Positions 24,901 through 31,050 of a stretch of DNA of 64,000 nt are shown here, one piece after another. The notes below the pieces were generated by a model. The model was not told the origin of the DNA and did not search any database. It was given only the letters and a program-made list of their open reading frames with translations. The stretch covers positions 15,859,553-15,923,552 of the forward strand of contig JASFXZ010000009.1 in assembly GCA_032209605.1 (NCBI GenBank). Direction: 5' to 3'. Made by a program: the position numbers and the translations under genes. This stretch comes from Mactromeris polynyma. Its lineage: Eukaryota; Mollusca; Bivalvia; Venerida; Mactridae. The number at the start of each line of letters is the position of its first letter. The first letter of the stretch is position 1.

Positions 24901-27900
24901 CTGAATACGATTTCAATGAATGATTAAAGAACGCTTTATGGCCATCAAAGTTTGTAAGAGCCAGTTAATAACCTCTATTGGTTTGGAGTCCGTAATTTGA
25001 AGGCAAATTTCACAATGACTTTAAGATTGAAATAACTATTCTATCTCCTATTATTACTATCATTTAATAGCTCTTTAACATTATACATTATGCATTGAAT
25101 TCACATGAGAATGTCCCATCTAGATTTCTCTCCCTTTGCCCCTTCTGTAGTATAGTAAAGAGTTTGTTTATTATAGTGTCACCCCTATTTAAAGAGCCAG
25201 CCATTTCTGACTTATGAGACACCTACATTCTGAGCACAGTAATTTTACTTTCTGATTCCTATCCTTTAATGCCAGGCACCAGGCAGGTAAGCACATGGTA
25301 ACCATTATTTAACTAGCTGGTGGCTCACCAACTAGCTATATCAGACCAGACCCCTACCAGGATTTAAACCTTTGACCTCCCGTCCCGAAAGCGGATACAT
25401 TAACCACTTGGCCAAGGGAGACGTGTCCATGTTTCAAGTTGTCTCTATTTCTTTTCAATAGAAACTATTATGACATTGACCAATACAACTACTTATTTTG
25501 TCAGTCACAGGAGTATATAGTACTATATACAGATGTACATGTATATAGAAAGGGGCAAAGGGAGAGAACTCTAGATGGGATAAAAGGATAGAACTTGTGA
25601 CAATCTCCTGTGATTGAATAGTGTAGAATGGGATTGAATATGTTAGTGCTGATGTATGATCATTTTCTACTTTTTTAATCTAGAGTATTTTCTGCCATTG
25701 TATTTGGTGGTATGTCTATCGGAGAAGCCAGTAGCTTTGCCCCAGACGCTGCTAAAGCTGAAGTCTCAGCTAAAGAAATCTTCAAGCTACTTGACCAGGA
25801 ACCAGCAATTGACTCTTATTCTGAAGAAGGTGAAAAGCTTGCAGAAGTAAGTATAATACTGTAATATCAAATATTTTCACGTGGCAAATATTTCGTGAAT
25901 TGAAATATGGTGGTTATTTTGGAGTCATGTCCGTCTGTAGACAATTTGTCAGCGCTATTTCTCGACTACCATCTGTAGGATTTCAATGAAACTTCAAAAG
26001 ACATTATAGTACCAAGCCAAGTTGTGCATATTCTTCACATTTCATGTTCTGATTATTTTTCACTGAGTTATGGCCCTGTGTTAGTTAATGCCCAAGTCAC
26101 AATTAAAGGTTTTAAGTCCGAGTTAAAAGTAACTCGATGCCCGCCTGATTCCCAAAAATGACCCGCCAGCCGCAAGGAGTCCCAAGGGGCCCCGGCCGAA
26201 AATGCCTAAAAATCCGTCGCAAACTACTAGCAAACCCATCGCAAGCTAATTGTGACTGGGGTATAAGTGGATATATTTCGTCAGCGCAGGACTCTAGAAA
26301 TATAACTTTTTCACAGCGTTATCTGTATTTTTCTATGCTTCAACTGTGTCATTATTAGACTTTAATTGACATGGTCAAAGTTACTGTGTCAAGGTGGTAT
26401 CTAGGGGTATTCATCATCTTCAGTGATAGCTCTTGTTTTCGCAAATACTATAATCTCGCTAAAAAAGCAAATTAATACTTAATGAAAATTTCTAATTATA
26501 AAGTGTTGAGTGAGAACAGTGAATAAATTCTTTTGCAAGCAATATTTATAGCGGTATCATGAAAATATATAGTCCCTTGCCCACCAGGCCCAGGAACGGA
26601 TCCAGCATTATGATTTTGAAATCCCCAGTCGGTTATATTCTGACATATTTATTGTGTATATAAAATATATGACGTTGAAAGTAAAATGTATCAATACTTA
26701 ATGGTCAATTTTACATTTCTTTTCAACAGGGCAGCTTTTCCAGTACCGTGCAGTTCTCCAATGTGACATTTATATATCCGACTCGACCAGATACCACGAT
26801 TCTCAACAAGTTGAATCTGACCGTACCACAGGGTCAGACAGTAGCCCTGGTTGGCAGCTCAGGTTGTGGTAAGAGTACCACTGTACAGCTAACAGAGAGG
26901 TTTTACGACCCTGTTGAAGGAGAAGTTGTAAGTAAAGTACAGTAAAACCTCACTTAAGACCACCTTGAAAGCAAGACCATCTCATTAATAATACCGTATT
27001 TACATTGACATCTACAGTAAAACCTCACTTAAAGACCTCCTCAATTACAAGACCACCTCAACATTAAGAACACAATTTTCAAGTCCATTTTCACTGTTTT
27101 GCTCTTTATTCAACCGCAATATTAAGACCACCACAATAAGAAAACCAATTTTCAAGGGTCCAAGGGATGTTCTTATTATTAAGGGTTTACTGTTTATTTG
27201 CTCAATGATTAGTCAATCTCACAATTATGACTGACTTTCTTCAGAACCAACAGTGGTCTGATTGAGCATTCACTGAATTATTGGATAACATTCTAATTAA
27301 GCTGCAGTAGCACTCCCTATCTCCCAGTCACAGGAGATTGTCACGAGTTCTGTCCCTTTATACCATCTTGAGTTCTCTCCCTTTACCCCTTCTATAGAAT
27401 GTATACAATCTCCTGTGCTTCCCAGTAACAATGATTGTTTCAGCATCATTTGACAACTTTCACAGGAATATTAGTCATCACATGAAATTGTGCACATGAA
27501 TTATTTTATTTTCAGTATTTAGTAAGTGCAGAGTTATGCAACTTGACTGAGTTAAGTGGAGGCACCTATGTCATGTGGACACTTTTCTAGTTTCACATGC
27601 AGTACATTAATTACACGACCTGCTATGTAGCTTTAAACCTCCTCAAGTGCCTTATGTTTTATGGATTGTTGTTTTCCCAGAGGTCTGTGTGGGGAGGCAC
27701 TGTCTTATGTATGTGGTGTCCTCTGTAGCTACTTATTCTCTCTTTTTAACTCTGTTGTGAAGAGAGTGTTAATGATAGATTTGTATTTGTACAGCTCTGG
27801 AGCAATATTCCTGTGAAATGATTGTTGTTGTATTATGAGGAGGCATGTTTGTGACCTTGAGTCCGACTGAATTTGCCAAACTGTGTGATTACCTTTACAC

Positions 27901-29645
27901 TGTACGTTCATTGCATGATCACTTCACATTGATGTCTTTGTATTTTCTAGCTGTTAGATGGTAATAACCTGAAAAGTTTAAATCTTAAATGGCTGAGATC
28001 AAATATTGGAATTGTCTCGCAAGAACCCGTGCTATTTGATAGGACCATCGCTGATAACATTGCTTATGGTGACAATACCCGAGATATTCCGATGGATGAA
28101 ATAATTGCAGCAGCCAGAAGTGCCAACATCCATGAATTTATCACTTCCTTACCAAATGTAAGATTTGAACATGTATTTTGCTTTAGTTTAGAAGAATTCT
28201 GTAATAGCCTATCATGATATGAAAGTTGAAAAGTTGAAGCTCTTCCCTGTATGAGTCTATACTTGTGATGAACGTCTGGTGTGACAAGATGTCGTGACCA
28301 TTGTATAGCTTGTGAGTTTTAGTACTGGCTTTGTTTACTATAGACATAATCAATGTGTTGCAACAAAATTATGTTCAAAATGAAGCAACACTTAATCAAT
28401 TTCATGTACACAAAGTTACCAGTATGCACTTCAATCATTCTGATGTAAATATTGTAAATATAATTACTAACTAAGATTTTATTTCAAATGGACAAACCTT
28501 TTAATTCAATTATTTGGTAAAAATATGCTGTGTCTGTGGTGGCCATTCTTAAAATCATGAAACCTGTGATTAAGCAAAAATAAAACTGAAATGGTATGTC
28601 AGCCCCTATCTTACATTGATGATTCTAGTAGTTCTAGATTTGCATGAATCAAACATTACCGTTTTGTATGTTCTTTACTTTTATATTTTATATAATAAAC
28701 AACATTTGCAGTTTACGATATGAATAAAATGTTACATTCATGTTTATAAATTATTGAATTCATTAAACTCATTTTTAGAAAACAATGAAAACTTGCCGAA
28801 ATCTTGTTGTTATTGTTTTTCAAAAACTGGTTCAATAAATTCCATAATATATAAACACAAAATGTTTAATGTAAGATCCTAAATCTAAGTGATACTTTAC
28901 ATTGATGCCTTTATCTCACCAGGGTTACGATACAAGCGTAGGGGAGAAGGGAGCACAATTAAGCGGTGGACAGAAACAAAGAGTTGCTATCGCCCGGGCT
29001 CTGGTGAGAAACCCAAAGATTCTGTTGTTAGATGAAGCAACATCTGCTTTGGATACTGAAAGCGAAAAGGTGAGTTGCAATAAAACCCGCTAAGGTAGAC
29101 CTGTGACATAATCTGATACTGGCCATACTAAAGAATTGTTGGTCTTAAACTGATGATGTTGAAGACACTGACAATTATTATGATAGCCATAATGATGCTT
29201 AAGACAATATTGACATTTCTGACCACAATAAGTACAATGAGGAGGAAAACGACAATAATGATAACGATAATGATGGCAATAATGGCAATAATGACACTAA
29301 CGATGACAATAATTATTTTAATGCTGGTAATAATGACTTTAATGATGAAAAGAGTGATGACAGTGATAGCGATGACAATGTTGATGATTAAGAAAATATT
29401 GAACATGATGACGTTTAATTGTGAACCATTTTTATTTACAGATTGTACAGGAAGCTTTGGACAAGGCTAGAGAAGGCCGTACCAGCATTGTTATTGCACA
29501 TCGATTGTCTACAATCCAGAATGCTGACAAGATCTGTGTTATAAGACATGGAGTAGTCACAGAGGAAGGCAAACATAATGAGCTGATGCAGAAGCAGGGA
29601 TTCTACTATAAACTGAACATGGTACAGCAGAGGAAGAAGGACTAA
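734..29645 (+). CDS. ABCB1: ABCB1-type full ABC transporter (P-glycoprotein / MDR), 25 exons, 5' partial
   Basis: Multidrug exporter family: ATP-driven efflux of lipophilic compounds across the plasma membrane. Seen: 25 exons with AG/GT borders join in one frame to 1276 codons plus TAA. In the visible protein TMD1 covers about residues 5-370, NBD1 about 395-625, an acidic/lysine linker about 629-690, TMD2 about 700-1000 and NBD2 about 1030-1276. Both NBDs carry Walker [10 protein letters not shown], the Q-loop VSQEP, signature LSGGQ, Walker [13 protein letters not shown] and H-loop AHRLST, so both ATP sites look competent. The family is about 1280 residues; the first exon here already starts at TM1, so about 40-45 N-terminal residues and the start codon are upstream of the window. 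Introns hold SINEs, MITEs and minisatellites. ABCB4 or ABCB11 cannot be excluded by eye, but vertebrate-style subfamily names hardly apply to molluscs. Confidence 0.95.
2290..2640. repeat. Degenerate short tandem repeat, GATGATCGGTGATAATTT-like
   Basis: Diverged copies of a roughly 18-25 bp unit such as GATGATCGGTGCCAATTTA recur through the intron after exon 1. Periodicity is loose; seen by eye only. Confidence 0.6.
2950..3203 (-). mobile_element. tRNA-derived SINE, minus orientation
   Basis: On the minus strand 3203-3129 is a tRNA-like head with an A-box-like GTGGTCCAGTGGTTAG and a B box GGGTTCGATTCC. It is followed by a body and tail that read on the + strand as GTTTAACGCCGTTTCTCAAC, a tail type common in molluscan SINEs. 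The same body occurs at 9860-10110. It lies in an intron. Confidence 0.75.
4564..4682 (+). CDS. ABCB1: ABCB1 exon 2: extracellular loop 1 and start of TM2
   Basis: 119 nt after ATATTACAG, donor G|GTTCGT (weak, non-consensus beyond GT). Encodes the rest of the first extracellular loop with an N-glycosylation sequon NNT, in the place where P-glycoproteins are glycosylated, then QTYAVYFIG of TM2. The codon AGC is shared with exon 1. Confidence 0.9.
4725..4795 (-). mobile_element. SINE fragment (tRNA T-arm/B-box remnant)
   Basis: CCGGGATTCGAACCCGG is the reverse-strand T-arm of a tRNA-like SINE head. It sits directly left of the 60-bp minisatellite. Confidence 0.5.
4812..5896. repeat. 60-bp minisatellite, about 18 copies
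   Basis: Unit of exactly 60 bp containing GTGTCTCGACTCTCAGATAT, 18 copies with few substitutions (C/T at CTCAG/CTTAG, GATATC/GATGTC). Because 60 is a multiple of 3 and the unit lacks stops in several frames, long artefactual ORFs run on both strands. It lies in the intron between exons 2 and 3. Confidence 0.95.
6000..6180. repeat. Probable dispersed molluscan repeat
   Basis: Contains the pattern GCGTCCATGCATGCGTCAG, then AACTCAGCCAATTTTGATCA and ACTTTGCAGGAATGTTCATT, typical of abundant bivalve dispersed repeats. Recognised from style only; boundaries unclear. Confidence 0.4.
6224..6395 (+). CDS. ABCB1: ABCB1 exon 3: TM2 and coupling helix
   Basis: Acceptor CTCACAG, donor ACAAA|GTAAGA. Encodes the rest of TM2 and the family stretch [18 protein letters not shown], then [18 protein letters not shown], the intracellular loop that contacts the NBDs. 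Phase 2 at the end, completed by exon 4. Confidence 0.95.
6995..7205 (+). mobile_element. tRNA-derived SINE, plus orientation
   Basis: Head with A box TAGTGGTCGAGGGGTAGAG and B box GAGTTCGAGCC (anticodon-loop region CTGACTCCAGATC recalls tRNA-Trp). The body has GAGTACTGGTTGGTAGCCAG and a tail ACAATCGATGTAAAATAAG. Intronic. Confidence 0.75.
7583..7754 (+). CDS. ABCB1: ABCB1 exon 4: TM3-TM4
   Basis: Acceptor TTTTCAG, donor CTAAG|GTGAGT. Encodes [14 protein letters not shown], then two membrane segments around the strongly conserved GWKLTLV, ending at MTK. Good match to the P-glycoprotein order. Confidence 0.96.
8210..8334 (+). CDS. ABCB1: ABCB1 exon 5: intracellular loop 2
   Basis: Acceptor TGCTTCAG, donor AAAAG|GTAATA. 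Encodes [20 protein letters not shown] followed by [13 protein letters not shown], the conserved second intracellular loop of TMD1. Ends in phase 2. Confidence 0.96.
8881..9058 (+). CDS. ABCB1: ABCB1 exon 6: TM5
   Basis: Acceptor CATTTCAG, donor GATT|GTAAGC. Encodes [17 protein letters not shown], then TM5 ending in [10 protein letters not shown], then a short outer loop and the start of TM6. Confidence 0.95.
9352..9560. repeat. Dispersed repeat of bivalve type
   Basis: Begins TACACCCGTTCATAGAACGG and continues with GGCGGCGTCCAGTAAGTTGT and CACCAAATTTAGTCA. This start is familiar from repeats scattered through bivalve genomes; class unknown. Confidence 0.5.
9652..9765 (+). CDS. ABCB1: ABCB1 exon 7: TM6
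   Basis: Acceptor TTTTACAG, donor AATTG|GTTAGT. 38 complete codons: [20 protein letters not shown] is TM6, lining the drug pocket in the family, then the link towards NBD1 ([14 protein letters not shown]). Confidence 0.95.
9860..10110 (-). mobile_element. tRNA-derived SINE, minus orientation
   Basis: Same body as the SINE at 2950-3203 (shared GACCTAACCAGTTTTCC, ACCAGTACTAATTTGCC and AACTTCTCCACATG). The minus-strand head at 10108-10042 has A box AGCTGGTAGAGC and B box GGTTCGAG with one change. Diverged from the first copy. Confidence 0.75.
10506..10577. mobile_element. MITE, family A (CACAGGAGATTGTCAC)
   Basis: 72 bp with inverted ends CACAGAAGATTGTCACAAG and CTTGTGACAACCTGTG, core TTCTCTCCCTTTATCCCTTC. 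Flanked on both sides by CTTGTT, a possible 6-bp target duplication. Confidence 0.65.
10871..10981 (+). CDS. ABCB1: ABCB1 exon 8: lead into NBD1
   Basis: Acceptor CATTCAG, donor TCAAG|GTAATT. Encodes IDSYSESG and the A-loop region ending [11 protein letters not shown], whose tyrosine stacks on the ATP adenine in this family. Confidence 0.95.
11230..11402. mobile_element. MITE, family C (pogo/Tc1-like), copy 1
   Basis: Shares most of its length with 54935-55104: TTATTCGACAACCTTCTAT, AAATAAATATCAGG and TGTATATTCTTAGGCACGTC, ending GAGTGAGGTGCGACTGTA. The left end is degraded. Confidence 0.6.
11509..11634 (+). CDS. ABCB1: ABCB1 exon 9: NBD1 Walker A
   Basis: Acceptor CACGCAG, donor GAAGG|GTATGT. 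Encodes [19 protein letters not shown] followed by SSGCGKST, the P-loop of NBD1, then [10 protein letters not shown]. All catalytic residues expected in this part are present. Confidence 0.97.
12194..12397 (+). CDS. ABCB1: ABCB1 exon 10: NBD1 Q-loop and helical subdomain
   Basis: Acceptor GATTTCAG, donor CCGAG|GTAATC. 68 codons: [15 protein letters not shown], the Q-loop in [14 protein letters not shown], then [11 protein letters not shown] and the helical region ending ISALPE. Confidence 0.97.
12916..13086 (+). CDS. ABCB1: ABCB1 exon 11: NBD1 signature and Walker B
   Basis: Acceptor TTATCTAG, donor GAAG|GTAAAT. Encodes [20 protein letters not shown] with the ABC signature LSGGQ, then [16 protein letters not shown], with the catalytic glutamate of Walker B present. 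Confidence 0.97.
13551..13712 (+). CDS. ABCB1: ABCB1 exon 12: NBD1 H-loop and end
   Basis: Acceptor TTTTTAAAG (AAG rather than CAG), donor GACAG|GTACGG. Encodes [18 protein letters not shown] with the switch histidine, then [11 protein letters not shown] and YQQLVTRQ, the usual end of NBD1. Ends on a complete codon. Confidence 0.96.
14160..14400 (+). mobile_element. tRNA-derived SINE, plus orientation
   Basis: Head with A box TTGGCTCAGCCAGTAGAG and B box GTAGGTTCGAAGC. The body has AAGTACTGGTTGGTCACCC, the same module as in the SINE at 6995, and GACTGGTTGGGTCAACTGACC. Confidence 0.7.
14711..14729 (+). CDS. ABCB1: ABCB1 exon 13: 19-nt linker micro-exon
   Basis: Only 19 nt between GATTTCAG and GACG|GTAAGT. 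It encodes STKTND plus one base of the next codon. It is inferred from splice sites and frame: exon 12 ends in phase 0 and exon 14 begins two bases into a codon, so an exon of length 3n+1 is needed between them and this one fits. Not confirmed by transcript data. Confidence 0.7.
14730..16600 (+). other. Intron 13, left part, no recognised feature
   Basis: AT-rich intronic sequence between micro-exon 13 and the palindromic MITE. No coding pattern, RNA gene or repeat recognised. Confidence 0.6.
16640..16782. mobile_element. Palindromic MITE, family A
   Basis: Long hairpin: the arm at 16662-16698 (TCTTCTAGAGTTCTTTCCCT onward) is the reverse complement, with one mismatch, of the arm ending at 16767, with a loop of about 30 bases. 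The core is the same as in the other family A copies. Confidence 0.75.
17089..17168. mobile_element. MITE, family A, 80-bp copy
   Basis: Ends CACAGGAGATTGTCAC and GTGACAATCTCCTGTG are perfect inverted repeats of 16 bp. The interior is the A/G-rich AAGGGAAAGAACTCTTG core. The cleanest copy for defining the termini. Confidence 0.8.
17698..18008. repeat. Nested minisatellite: 44-bp unit with a 17-bp sub-repeat
   Basis: About four and a half copies of a 44-bp unit (GGGAGTTACATGTATGTTCC then ACAGGGGCATAGCGTGAACA and GATT). From about 17900 the inner 17-bp piece GGGGCATAGCGTGAACA alone is iterated about six times. Intronic. Confidence 0.9.
18186..18334 (+). CDS. ABCB1: ABCB1 exon 14: charged interdomain linker
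   Basis: Acceptor GTTGTAG, donor GGAG|GTAAGT. Encodes a low-similarity, highly charged linker between NBD1 and TMD2, ending [11 protein letters not shown]. In P-glycoproteins this linker is poorly conserved and phosphorylated; serines and threonines near lysines occur here, but no specific site can be claimed. Confidence 0.88.
18650..19130. repeat. 61-bp tandem repeat, about 5 copies plus decayed flanks
   Basis: Period 61 between 18710 and about 19015, unit containing GGATATTATACTCAGTATGT and TTCACAGTACAAAGTACACC. Shorter decayed pieces (CACTGTACTCAG) continue to about 19130, close to the exon 15 acceptor at 19189. Confidence 0.9.
19190..19336 (+). CDS. ABCB1: ABCB1 exon 15: TM7
   Basis: Acceptor ATTTCTAG, donor TTGGT|GTAAGT. 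Starts [20 protein letters not shown], then TM7 with [19 protein letters not shown], the start of TMD2. Complete codons at both ends. Confidence 0.95.
19585..19745 (+). mobile_element. Possible decayed SINE
   Basis: GGCTGTCCAGTTTGCTAAG and TTTCAATACCCAGTCTAG resemble decayed A and B boxes. Weak, with no clear boundaries. Confidence 0.3.
20236..20413. mobile_element. MITE, family B (CAGTAAAACCTC)
   Basis: Imperfect copy: GAACCTCAGGAGTAAGACCA at the left, GGTGGTCTTATTATTGAGG and GTGAGGTTTTACTGTA at the right. Same family as 26938-27193, 51808-51963 and 63423-63566. TA-CAGT...ACTG-TA ends suggest the Tc1/mariner/pogo type. Confidence 0.7.
20594..20667. mobile_element. MITE, family A, degraded copy
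   Basis: Has ACAGAAGGGATAAAAGAAGA and GATAAAGGGAGGGAACTTGT followed by a decayed right end, ATAATGTTTTGTG. Confidence 0.55.
20709..20813 (+). CDS. ABCB1: ABCB1 exon 16: TM8; donor lies in a tandem repeat
   Basis: Acceptor TCTTTCAG, donor CTCCAG|GTTTGT. 35 codons from [14 protein letters not shown] to SFITYFLQ (TM8). The last 23 exon bases and the first 11 intron bases form the first copy of a 34-bp repeat (20791-20945), so the splice donor is duplicated downstream. Only the first donor continues the conserved frame into exon 17. Confidence 0.95.
20791..20945 (+). repeat. 34-bp tandem duplication of the exon 16 / intron junction
   Basis: Copies start at 20791, 20825 and 20859 (34 bp each), then two shortened copies. 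The first spans 23 exon and 11 intron bases. GT donors follow CTCCAG at 20814, 20848, 20882 and 20913; in the last copy GT has become AT (20944). Confidence 0.95.
21560..21637 (+). CDS. ABCB1: ABCB1 exon 17: intracellular loop of TMD2
   Basis: Acceptor ATTTTCAG, donor GACAG|GTATTA. 26 codons: [20 protein letters not shown] then QALLRQ, the usual coupling helix after TM8. Confidence 0.95.
22563..22646 (+). CDS. ABCB1: ABCB1 exon 18: [20 protein letters not shown] region
   Basis: Acceptor TTTTGCAG, donor AAGGG|GTAAAT. 28 codons with the family motif [20 protein letters not shown] before TM9. Confidence 0.96.
23299..23502 (+). CDS. ABCB1: ABCB1 exon 19: TM9-TM10; donor copied in tandem
   Basis: Acceptor CATTTCAG, donor GGAAAG|GTAAAC. 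68 codons: two membrane segments around [17 protein letters not shown], then [10 protein letters not shown]. The donor is the first of 12 near-identical 34-bp copies (23503-23910). Family alignment (AAGK then [12 protein letters not shown] of exon 20) fixes the first donor as the one giving the intact protein. Confidence 0.96.
23503..23910 (+). repeat. 34-bp minisatellite carrying 12 copies of the exon 19 splice donor
   Basis: Copies start at 23503, 23537, 23571 and so on every 34 bp to 23877. Each is GTAAACATTCTGGTGTATC, a variable T/C/A site, then GATTATCAGGAAAG. Every junction recreates GGAAAG|GTAAAC. Copy 11 at 23843 reads GTTAAC, and the array ends at 23910 where AAAAAG replaces the donor. 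Confidence 0.97.
24437..24678 (+). CDS. ABCB1: ABCB1 exon 20: TM11
   Basis: Acceptor ATTTGTAG, donor TTTAA|GTAAGT. Encodes [19 protein letters not shown], a long intracellular helix, then TM11 with [20 protein letters not shown]. Ends in phase 2. Confidence 0.96.
25127..25170. mobile_element. MITE family A fragment
   Basis: ATTTCTCTCCCTTTGCCCCT and TCTGTAGTATAGTAAAGAG match the left half of family A. The right half is missing. Confidence 0.5.
25262..25425 (-). mobile_element. tRNA-derived SINE, minus orientation
   Basis: Minus-strand head near 25425-25350 with A box TTGGCCAAGTGGTTAATG and a B-box-like stretch AGGTTTAAATCC; body with GCTGGTGGCTCACCAACTAG. Intronic. Confidence 0.6.
25506..25612. 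mobile_element. MITE, family A
   Basis: Left end CACAGGAG, right end ACAATCTCCTGTG, core GGGAGAGAACTCTAGATGGG. Palindromic AT stretch in the middle. Confidence 0.7.
25684..25846 (+). CDS. ABCB1: ABCB1 exon 21: TM12 and lead to NBD2
   Basis: Acceptor AATCTAG, donor GCAGAA|GTAAGT. Encodes [20 protein letters not shown] (TM12), then [19 protein letters not shown] and [11 protein letters not shown]. Confidence 0.95.
26730..26927 (+). CDS. ABCB1: ABCB1 exon 22: NBD2 A-loop and Walker A
   Basis: Acceptor TCAACAG, donor AAGTT|GTAAGT. 66 codons: [14 protein letters not shown], then [20 protein letters not shown] with the second P-loop, then [10 protein letters not shown]. Confidence 0.97.
26938..27193. 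mobile_element. MITE family B: one partial plus one near-complete copy
   Basis: A partial left end TACAGTAAAACCTCACTTAA at 26938 starts 11 bases after the exon 22 donor. A second copy at 27013-27193 has the same left end, ATTAAGACCACCACAATAAG and a decayed right end. Looks like one copy inserted into or beside another. Confidence 0.7.
27329..27417. mobile_element. MITE, family A
   Basis: 89 bp: left end CACAGGAGATTGTCACGAGT, right end ACAATCTCCTGTG, with the CTCTCCCTTTACCCCTTC core. Confidence 0.75.
27951..28157 (+). CDS. ABCB1: ABCB1 exon 23: NBD2 Q-loop
   Basis: Acceptor TTTCTAG, donor CAAAT|GTAAGA. 69 codons: [37 protein letters not shown] and a helical part ending FITSLPN. Confidence 0.97.
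28923..29069 (+). CDS. ABCB1: ABCB1 exon 24: NBD2 signature and Walker B
   Basis: Acceptor CTCACCAG, donor GAAAAG|GTGAGT. 49 codons: [20 protein letters not shown], then [17 protein letters not shown]. Signature and Walker B are intact. Confidence 0.97.
29150..29405. repeat. Low-complexity AATGATGACAATAATG tract
   Basis: About 250 bases of purine-rich ATG/AAT/GAC triplet-like repeats in the last intron, ending about 40 bases before the exon 25 acceptor. It produces spurious I/V-rich and M/T-rich reading frames. Confidence 0.8.
29442..29645 (+). CDS. ABCB1: ABCB1 exon 25: NBD2 H-loop, C terminus and stop
   Basis: Acceptor TATTTACAG. Encodes [30 protein letters not shown] and the lysine-rich end NMVQQRKKD, then TAA at 29643-29645. 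This is the usual C terminus for the family. Confidence 0.97.
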   Translation: MVQEALDKAREGRTSIVIAHRLSTIQNADKICVIRHGVVTEEGKHNELMQKQGFYYKLNMVQQRKKD

Positions 29646-31050
29646 GTGCTGAACATTATGTGATAGTGTCTATAGATATGCTTGTGAAAACATGGAGAGT
29701 ATTCATATTTTTATAGTAGAGCTATTCAATTTTGATAAGGCTCATAACAACTGATGTTTTTTCGTACTGTTAGTGTTTTTTTTCACGATTGATCATTTTG
29801 TGATTATTTGCATTATTTGTGTTGTATATATGTTCATGCTTTTCGTTGCCAAAGGCAAATCTGTTTGGCGATTTGCAAAACAATTTGTTTGTTTGTTTGG
29901 TTGTATTAAGGTTATTGTTTTCCATTGTTAACCATTTATTTGTTACAAGTACTGTACACCAAAGGTTCATGTTAAGTTTTGATTGTTTATTGTGAAGTTA
30001 TGAAATTGTTTGTTTTGATATAACATACTGAACCAGTTTTGTTAATTTTGAACCGATTTGTTAATCTACATTCACCATCAATATTACAAACTGATTTGCA
30101 TGGAATAGTGAAAAAGATAGAACACTTCTAGTTTAGTCTTACCCGTAATTAGAATTGAAGTGACATATATAAACTGGAATTTGTCAAAATTAGTGTAGAA
30201 TCAGATAATTTTTGTGATGTCAATATTTCATGAAGTGAAATTATCCGGTTGTTTAATAGGACTTGAAATGTTCACAAGCTTCTACTTTCATTTTTGTTGA
30301 AAAATTAACACATCGTAAAAATCGTGAAAAAACTTTGTTACGTCTATCTATTTAAATACTACATTAAATTACAAAACCTAAATTTGTATAACCTTTGCAC
30401 TGTGCCAATTAGATATACAGTGTAGATATTTTTTATTTAATATTGTTTTGTATTTTAGTATGTCAGCTTATAAAAGAAAGTGTTGTGATAGAGATAATTA
30501 CACTCCTTCTGCTGGACAAATATGTTCCATAGATAGCAAACAAGTGCAAGAGGCATATTTTGTATATATACTTGAATATGACAGAATCTCTAGATGAACA
30601 GATCATCACCATACAGTGGTCCTATGGTCCGAGGTCAACCAAGCCTAACAGATTTTCACCTTCATAGATCTGACAGAGTCTTGAAGAATGCAATTGCTTT
30701 ACCACTCTTGCTTTACAACAAGATTGCTTTATTTTTTATTGTTATATACGTCAGTGCCACAATGTGAGAGGCTTCCGACAACCACAGAGTTATACCTTAG
30801 GGATATTGTATGCGTGAATGAAGTGTTGGTCTTTTATGCATATGCTTATTATTGTGCTTTATTTTTCAATTGTGCTAGTGATATGTAAGTTTCAAATTGA
30901 TATTATGTGAATAAGTCGGTGTTTTTAATGTACAATGTACATTCCTACTTGTGCTTGTACTTTTTATGTGTGCTGTGTTATATGAGAAAATGTAAACTAA
31001 TCAAAGGACTGTGGAAAATTAGTCAATAAAGCAGAGCCACATTGTATGTG
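29646..31050 (+). other. ABCB1: Probable 3' UTR of the ABCB1-type gene
   Basis: About 1.4 kb of AT-rich sequence without coding signal follows the stop. The end is placed near a canonical AATAAA at 31025-31030, with a T/GT-rich stretch (TTTGTCTTTGTCTTTC) about 30 bases downstream. Length and cleavage site are inferred. Confidence 0.5.
31025..31030 (+). promoter_or_regulatory. Candidate poly(A) signal AATAAA
   Basis: AATAAA followed about 25-40 bases later by a GT/T-rich element. It is the best-placed signal after the transporter stop codon, but other AT-rich hexamers exist. Confidence 0.5.

Noticed and set aside
29128..29406. 92-codon Ile/Val-rich minus-strand frame that looks like a membrane protein
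   Set aside because: Artefact of the low-complexity AATGATGACAATAATG tract in the last transporter intron.
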